A stretch of DNA of 17,089 bases from an uncultured Chitinophagaceae bacterium. Its GTDB lineage: Bacteria > Bacteroidota > Bacteroidia > Chitinophagales > Chitinophagaceae. Both the position numbers and the translations under genes were made by a program. Location of the stretch: positions 1 through 17,089 of the forward strand of contig CAKSVK010000073.1 of NCBI GenBank assembly GCA_934502905.1, written 5' to 3'. This document shows, in pieces, positions 7,201 to 12,500 of this stretch. Position 1 is the stretch's first letter. Every line of letters begins with the position of its first letter. Under the pieces are notes generated by a model. The model searched no databases. It saw nothing but the letters and a program-made list of their open reading frames with translations, and was not told the DNA's origin.

Positions 7201-9244
7201 CATTCTGATCCCTTGAGGATAAAGTAACATTCGGAACGTCTCCTGTATATTTAGGTGTAAGCGTTGCAAAATTGGGAATTTTAGTCCAGGTGCCCGTTGT
7301 TGTATAGTACTTGTAGGCCAACCCGCTAAAGGCAGGACTTGCCACCATTTGGTTACTGGGAGCAGAGATATTACCAGTCTCATCCTTAGCCTTTACCAGG
7401 AACTGGTAAAACTGACCGTTAGCAAGATTGTTTACCTCGAAGCTTTCCTGATCTCCGGGGACGGTATAAGATAATTTACCGTTAATATATACTTCGTAAT
7501 AAGTAACGCCAACATTATCTACAGACGGCTCCCATAATAATTCTATCATTGAATGCCCCGTAGCCCCGAGACGAAGATTATTGGGTGCAGTGGGCGGCGT
7601 AACATCGGAAGGCGTAACAGAACTCGCAACATCTGAAGTTGCAGAGGCCGCCGTATTGTTTATCGCCCTGATCTTGTAGTAATATCTTGTACCGGCATCC
7701 AGACCGGAGATCACAGCAGAAGAAGCATTGCCGGCCGCAAATCCGGCCAGTTTATAGTTTCCTTCAGCATTTACAGACTGGTAAATCTCAAATTGTGTTG
7801 CTGCATACGTTCCCTGGTTGATGTTCCAGGTCAACGAAACCTGCGTTTGTGATGTAGCGGTGGCTTGCAGGCTGAGTGGCTTGTTAGGCGGATTAGGTCC
7901 ATTGGCATTAATAACCGTAAAAGTCTGTGAAAAAGAACTGGAGCAGCCATAACGTTCGGTCACTTTCACCTGATAATCTCCAACAGTTGCACCGGCCATG
8001 ACATTGGTAGTGCTGGGTAACGTAGTCGTCGGGTTTAGCTTCTGCCACTCATATGCCACATAGTTTGCGGGAACTTTCAGGTTTACAGTGGTACTCCCGT
8101 CCGGCGCAGGCAATACCCTGCTGGATAAACTATCTACGGCGATATTGGGTGAAACGGTTGGTTGCTTTATTTTGATCTCTACAGGCACAGTAGACCAGCT
8201 CCCCCAGGTGGAACCCGTTAATATACGGCAGTCATACACCCCGACAGTGGTCACGCTGATGGTATTTCCGGTTGCGCCTGAAATAATTTGTCCGTTCTTT
8301 CTCCATTGATAACCGTCCAGCCCCGGCTGCACACCGAGGGTAACATTTATATTATCACCCGGACAGAACTCGGTTCTGCCATACCTGGCCCAGGGGTTAG
8401 CCCGGTGTGCCCTGTTTAAATAGGGAAAATAATCCCGCTCCTTCCACACGGAATCCCAAACATTATGAGCCAGCGTTGTATAATACGTCCAGTGCAGATT
8501 GTTTCCGTTTGCTTCAGCGGCGCTCATCAACTGCCGGACAGTATTGGGATGCGGATTGTTGTCCAATGCCCCGGAAGAAATCCAGATAGATTTATAGGTA
8601 AGATCAGGCAATGCATTTATATGATACAAAGACACGGCACACATAGGAATGGCTGCAGCCACCAGCTTGGGATGGGCCATCGTAAAACTCCATGTGGCAG
8701 ATCCGCCTGCGGAAAGTCCGTTAACGATGACCTTATCCGGGTCGACCTTAGCCTCGGGGATCAGATAATTAACGATCAAATCCCGCAGCGACGCAAAATG
8801 CGTTTCATTAAAATATCTGTTGGGAGAAGTAGACTGAGGATACAGGAGAAACCCGTCAAACTCCCCTCTTTCGGTTACCGGTTCATGATAGTTCGACCCT
8901 CCCATGGCATCGTTATCGTAGATAGTGCCGGGCGTGCCTCTTCCTCCAAAGAACATATACAAAGGATACTTTTTCCCATCCGCTGCGGCAGAATAACTTT
9001 TAGGAAATTTCAATCTGAACGGTATCCCGTTAAAGTAATACGCTTTATATTTTGCGTTGCCACCTTTTGCTACCCATTTTGCAAGGGTGTTCCAGGACGG
9101 TGTTGCAGGAGGGTTATTGGGGTTATAAATAACCAGGGGATCGTTAGGATTTAATACGCCGGTTTGCGCATGCGCTCCTTTAATGCCAATAACAAAAAGA
9201 ATAAAAAAAACAGAGTAACGAAAATTGCGTAAAATTTGCTTCAT
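4253..9244 (-). CDS. Giant secreted multidomain esterase-like protein, T9SS cargo (downstream paralog, 1663 aa)
   Basis: A signal peptide (residues 1-26, cleavage AHA|Q) leads into an alpha/beta-hydrolase domain (about 28-290) related to carboxylesterases and PHB-depolymerase-like enzymes. The visible triad is S178 in GLSAGG, D228 and H260 in LAHNVWD. Two Ig-like domains follow (about 293-360 and 361-446; C294 and C339 may pair). Then come fibronectin III domains (453-545, 548-639), PA14 (640-793), two more fibronectin III (801-890, 896-990), a cadherin-like domain (993-1083), a beta-rich module (1088-1268), fibronectin III (1275-1365), a second module copy (1367-1540), a charged linker, and a T9SS type A sorting domain (1575-1663, YPNPF). 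An upstream in-frame TTG at 9274 was rejected because the signal peptide begins at the ATG at 9244. The enzyme probably cleaves ester bonds on a glycan outside the cell; the substrate is unknown. FFGGRGTPG (98-106) replaces the usual HG oxyanion loop. Confidence 0.9.
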   Translation of the reverse strand: MKQILRNFRYSVFFILFVIGIKGAHAQTGVLNPNDPLVIYNPNNPPATPSWNTLAKWVAKGGNAKYKAYYFNGIPFRLKFPKSYSAAADGKKYPLYMFFGGRGTPGTIYDNDAMGGSNYHEPVTERGEFDGFLLYPQSTSPNRYFNETHFASLRDLIVNYLIPEAKVDPDKVIVNGLSAGGSATWSFTMAHPKLVAAAIPMCAVSLYHINALPDLTYKSIWISSGALDNNPHPNTVRQLMSAAEANGNNLHWTYYTTLAHNVWDSVWKERDYFPYLNRAHRANPWARYGRTEFCPGDNINVTLGVQPGLDGYQWRKNGQIISGATGNTISVTTVGVYDCRILTGSTWGSWSTVPVEIKIKQPTVSPNIAVDSLSSRVLPAPDGSTTVNLKVPANYVAYEWQKLNPTTTLPSTTNVMAGATVGDYQVKVTERYGCSSSFSQTFTVINANGPNPPNKPLSLQATATSQTQVSLTWNINQGTYAATQFEIYQSVNAEGNYKLAGFAAGNASSAVISGLDAGTRYYYKIRAINNTAASATSDVASSVTPSDVTPPTAPNNLRLGATGHSMIELLWEPSVDNVGVTYYEVYINGKLSYTVPGDQESFEVNNLANGQFYQFLVKAKDETGNISAPSNQMVASPAFSGLAYKYYTTTGTWTKIPNFATLTPKYTGDVPNVTLSSRDQNDRFAFLWEGYIDIRVAGSYTFRTHSDEGSKLYLGARNQVTSPYNHSATALVNNDGQHTAQSKDGTITLQAGIYPIAITYFENTGSEVMNISWKTPATGGQFVAIPNTAFVQAVTNTGAVPAAPANLTATALSSRRIKLNWQDNSNNETGFEIYRSNSSTGDYAIVKTVTANNVTFTDSLLEPSTTYYYRIKSVGQHGASAYTATVSAATQALPAQPTAATGLAGTAQDTKTISLNWNNGAGVLDGVEIWRSPLNTANYELVKFVSGSIASYADTAGLTAGTIYFYKVKKVNEAGTSGFSNEISVATAANPASTVAFNAPANASLYNDTVVVVALSATTNPGTTVTFTSDNLPGFATIASSGNTTALLTLNPGERDLGTYNINIKATNNFEASVSRVFTVTVDGKKQKGININFNAANPQAAPWNNTNKAANALINYQMNNLTYTDGSVSGIGLLTLHNWVYANSNGAVTGNNSGVFPDNVLRTAYSTTAGSPTQFKITSLAANKKYSVVFFGGYSWTAQQQSSSGTIISNYSIGAQSVTLNNMNNTNNTVRINGVSPDADGSITVSVQKAPGSFGAALNAIQVFEYDGPAVSSLSAPADLTANGTSANQIRLDWTSLPQPRTGFEVWRSTAAGGVYNLIGTVAANVTGYTNTGLSANTTYYYKVRAVNGAVYSDYSLVAGASTVAYTVNLQLNSATNNSVNNPVWNSTNTALYEGFVLSNLTNTLTQGTGISFVAGAPFNNVTTSFGTTTGNNSGPVPDAVMKTNYYIGFAATADFSFVNLNHDYVYNLTFFAGTSYAGSGNTIYSVGNKSVSINPVNNTANTVTLYGVKPDETGTIKVRVYSSSGYGWLNSVSIHAMKAPDMGGVNGGVAGLRRRPEEEVKTAVSADPDVTITKLVGYPNPFVDNITLQMVLKKNVPKLAIMVTDMSGKPVYRAEYTDVRAGIWQQSLNLGSRMQHPGTLIVYVSGMPGEAPKTFKITRLK
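4256..4522 (-). other. T9SS type A C-terminal sorting domain (downstream paralog)
   Basis: Residues 1575-1663 hold the hallmark YPNPFVDNITL, a central DMSGKPVY, and a basic end (KITRLK). This beta-sandwich tail directs periplasmic proteins through the type IX system and is removed or exchanged for anchorage at the outer membrane. Its presence implies that a T9SS is encoded elsewhere in the genome. Confidence 0.88.
4625..5146 (-). repeat. Unnamed beta-rich module, second copy, downstream paralog
   Basis: Residues 1367-1540 match the first copy (1088-1268) through shared landmarks: GNNSG followed by PDAV near the middle, a YNLTFFAG strand, SINPVNNTANTV, a GVKPDETG turn, and a closing LNSVSIHAM strand. 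The pattern suggests a jelly-roll, carbohydrate-binding-like fold, but I cannot assign it to a named family by eye. Confidence 0.6.
5441..5983 (-). repeat. Unnamed beta-rich module, first copy, downstream paralog
   Basis: Residues 1088-1268 open with ININFN and PWNNTN, carry GNNSGVFPDNV, a YSVVFFGG strand, NNMNNTNNTVRINGV and PDADGSITV, and close with ALNAIQVFEYD. The 'LNAIQ' ending recalls malectin-like or galactose-binding-like domains. It is separated from the second copy by a single fibronectin III domain. Confidence 0.6.
6866..7327 (-). other. PA14 domain (single copy in the downstream paralog)
   Basis: Residues 640-793 show the PA14 pattern: an aromatic opening YKYYTTTGTW, the strand FLWEGYIDI, then GSYTFRTHSDEGSKLYLG, LVNNDGQH, and IYPIAITYFENTGSEVMNISW. 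PA14 domains are beta-barrels that often bind glycans, so this may hold the enzyme on a polysaccharide. Confidence 0.8.
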
Positions 9245-9399
9245 GGTGTTTCTCTTTTTTGAAACAGTAAACAAAAATTGTAGCTTTTTTTCGGATATGG
9301 GAGGACAAACAAACGAAGAATAAGGGTCGGTTGGTTTAACAGAAGATAGGAAATAAAGGGTGAAATCTGCGCCTGCAAGATAACTATTTTTTTGTTACC

Positions 9400-9414
9400 C
9401 ATCGAACTTCGATG
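9400..9414. promoter_or_regulatory. 15-base palindrome upstream of the downstream esterase-like gene
   Basis: CATCGAA-C-TTCGATG is a perfect dyad with 7-base arms and a one-base centre, about 155 bases before the ATG at 9244 and past the terminator of the upstream gene. The one-base centre excludes a tight RNA hairpin of the full stem, so a dimeric regulator site is possible. It is the only strong dyad in the 9245-9476 stretch. I found no convincing promoter match in the rest of that stretch. Confidence 0.3.
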
Positions 9415-9465
9415 CAATTATTTGCCTCCATTTTTACTTAAGTCAATCCTGCAGACTGGCTTTTA

Positions 9466-9502
9466 TTACAAAACAAGAAGGTTGCCTTGTGTGGCAACCT
9501 TC
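9466..9502 (-). terminator. Rho-independent terminator of the upstream giant esterase-like gene
   Basis: A perfect 10-base inverted repeat (9477-9486 and 9493-9502, arm GAAGGTTGCC) encloses a six-base loop. On the minus strand it is followed by the T-rich TTGTTTTGTAA. It lies about 20 bases past the stop codon at 9524. It should separate the two giant genes into different transcripts. Confidence 0.8.
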
Positions 9503-9523
9503 CGTATCTGCTTTAGCGTGAAG

Positions 9524-12500
9524 CTATTTTGTTTTTGTGATCTTAAAGGTCTTGGGAGCTTCTCCCGGAATACCGGAAACATATATGACATATGTACCAG
9601 GATTGGGTATTCTGCTGCCAAGCGCCAGGTTCTGCTGCCAGGTACCTGCGGGTACATTCGAAAATTCTCCCCTGTATACAGGCTTACCTGTAAGATCGGT
9701 TATCATTACTGCCAGCTTGGGTACATTACGCTTTAAGCTTAACTGCAGCGTAATATTGTCGATAAACGGATTTGGATAACCCACAAGCTTAGTGACCGTT
9801 GCCGCAGGTTCGGCTTGCAGCGCTGCCGCATTCACAGCCCCGTCAGACGAGGACTGCCTCATGGAAGCACCACTACCACCGCCTATGGAAGCACCCTGCA
9901 TTGCATGCACACTCACACTATTGATCCAACCATAACCGCTGGTAGAATATATAGATACTTTGATGGTACCCGTAGCATCCGGCTGCAGATTATACAACGT
10001 TACCGTATTGGTAGTATTGTTTACAGGATTCAGCGAAACAGATTTACCTCCCGCGCTGTAAACAGTATTTCCCGAACCGGTATAGGTGGTTCCGGCATAG
10101 AAGGTAAGATTATAAACATTATTCAGGTTCAGATTTGTGAACGAAAAGTCTGCTACAGCAGTAAATCCTAAATAATAGTTTGTCCGCATTACCGCATCCG
10201 GCACGGGTCCGGAATTATTGCCGGTAGTGAATCCATATGAAGAGGACACGTTATTAAATGGTTCACCTCCGACAAATCCTATTCCTGTGCCCTGTCCGAG
10301 ACTATTGGTCAGGTTTGACATGGTGAAGCCATCATATACTTTAAAGTTGGTGCTGTTCCATGCCGGATCATTCACGGCGTCACTGGCAGATCCGTTGAAC
10401 TGGAGGTTCACAACATAACTTACAGTTGACGCGCCGGCTATATTGCTATAACCGGAATAATACGTATTGTTAACAGCCCTCACTTTATAATAGTAAGTGG
10501 TATTGGCCGGCAACCCGCTGTTGGTAAAGGTTGACACATTACCAGCCACTGTTCCTACAAGCGAATAGGTTCCATTAGCGGTGTTGCTTCTCCATATCTG
10601 GAAGCCGGTACGTGTTTCCGACACCGCCGTCCAGTTCAGCCTGATCGCCGAAGCAGACAGGCCTTCGGCTGTAAGACCCGTTGGAGCCGAAAGCGATGCT
10701 CTTTCTGTTACATCATACTCAAAGATCTGTATAGCATTTAAAGCAGCTCCATATGCACCGGAAGCCTTGTTCACATTAACAGTAATACTACCATTTACAT
10801 CCGGCGTAATACCATTGATCCGCACTGTATTACTGGTGTTATTCATGTTATCCAATGTAACAGTTTGCGATCCAATTGAATAGTTCGTAATGATCGGTCC
10901 ATTCTGTGCCTGCTGCTGGGCCGTCCATTTATACCCGCCAAAGAACAGCACACTGTATTTTTTACCGGCAGACAAATTGGTGATCCTGAACTGGGTTGCC
11001 GTATTGGAAGTGGTGGCATATACAGTTGTCAGGATATTATCCGGGAAAACACCTGAATTATTGCCTGTAGTTGCTCCGTTGGTATTTGAATATGTCCAGT
11101 TATGCACGGTGGTCAACCCGATAGTAGAAGCGCTGCCATCTGAATAGGTCAGATTACTCATGGCATAATTTGCCAGGTTGTTGGAAGCTCTGTTGGTATT
11201 GTTCCATGGTGCAGGTTGCGGTAATGAAGCATTGAAGTTCACATTGACAGTCTTCTGCTGCTTGCCGTTCACAGTAATCGTGAAAGTACGACTTACAGAT
11301 GCTCCATAATTGTCTGTTGCCGTTAAGGTAACGGTATATTTTCCGAGATCAAAACCTCCCGGAGTAAGGGATAATATACCCATAGTACTATTAATCGACA
11401 TCAATATGGCAAAGCCAGGCAGGTTATCTGCGGTATAGGTGATAGATGAACCGATATTTGAGCTTGCATTTAACGTTACTGCAAGTGTAGAATCGTTGTA
11501 TATCTCAAAATTAGGCAACGCGCTGAAAGTGACATAAGAAACAGGATTACTGTTAGTCGTTACACTCACTTCATTACTGAAACCTGCAATGCCGGCTTCG
11601 TTCACCTTACGCACTTTGTAATAATAAACCGTATTGGCGGTAAGCCCGGCTGTATCGGTGTATGTGTTAACATTTCCTGTCAGCTTCACCAGCTCATAAT
11701 TCGCATTATTAAGTCTTGAGCGCCACACTTCTACACCGTCTATTACCCCGGCGCCATTGTTCCAGGTCAGACCCACAACATTTGCTCCCTGTGCTGTAGC
11801 TGTCAGGCCTGTTGCCGCATCGGGTAAAGCAGGTAATGCCTGTGTAGTAGCTCGGGCCATCGGGTTACCCAATACGCCGGCCGGGATCAGCTGCTTGGGG
11901 ATACCAGTTGCCTGGTATCTCACCTCCAGCACCTCTCCTCCGCCATTCTCAAAAAATGTTACAAAGATCGGGTGACGCCCTGCACTCAGGGAAATGCTGC
12001 CCGATACTTCCTGCGGGGCATGCGCCAGATCGTTATTAACAACCAGGTTCGCCTCGTTAAATGCTCCGATATACAGCTTCGAACCATCATCTGAGTTCGT
12101 AAAGAACGTGTAGGTTCCTGCTGTGGTTATATTGATATACCCCGAGAACCTTAATAAAAAGTTGTCATTCCTGTTTTGCATGCCCAGTCCAAAGCTGGCA
12201 ACCCTTCCTGTTTTGACCGGGGTAAGGGAACTGAAGTTTGTCGGTAACGCGCTTAACCCTGATGTTTCATAGTACTCATATCCTACTCCGGCACCTTCAC
12301 TATCAAAACCTGAAGCCCCATGCTGACCAATTGCCTTGATACGGTAGTAGTAAGTGGTTGTCGGCTCAAGCAGCGAGTCGGCAAATGAAGTTCTGTTGGC
12401 ACCAACTGTGGTCACCATTGCAAATGGCCCTGACTCACTTGTAGACCTGTATATTTCAAACCCTGTTTCATTGTTGCTGTTGTCCTGCCATGTGAGATTT

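Noticed and set aside
7084..7383. 99-codon minus-strand open frame within the PA14 region
   Set aside because: It is a shifted frame on the same strand as the giant gene; the main frame is uninterrupted here, so there is no frameshift to explain.
8465..9154. 229-codon plus-strand open frame
   Set aside because: It lies antisense inside the hydrolase domain of a well-supported gene, is Arg/Cys/Ile-rich with no recognisable domain, and has no sign of its own translation start.
9245..9274. Ten-residue N-terminal extension of the downstream giant protein from a TTG at 9274
   Set aside because: The ATG at 9244 begins a standard signal peptide matching the paralog's start; the extension adds charged residues in front of it.
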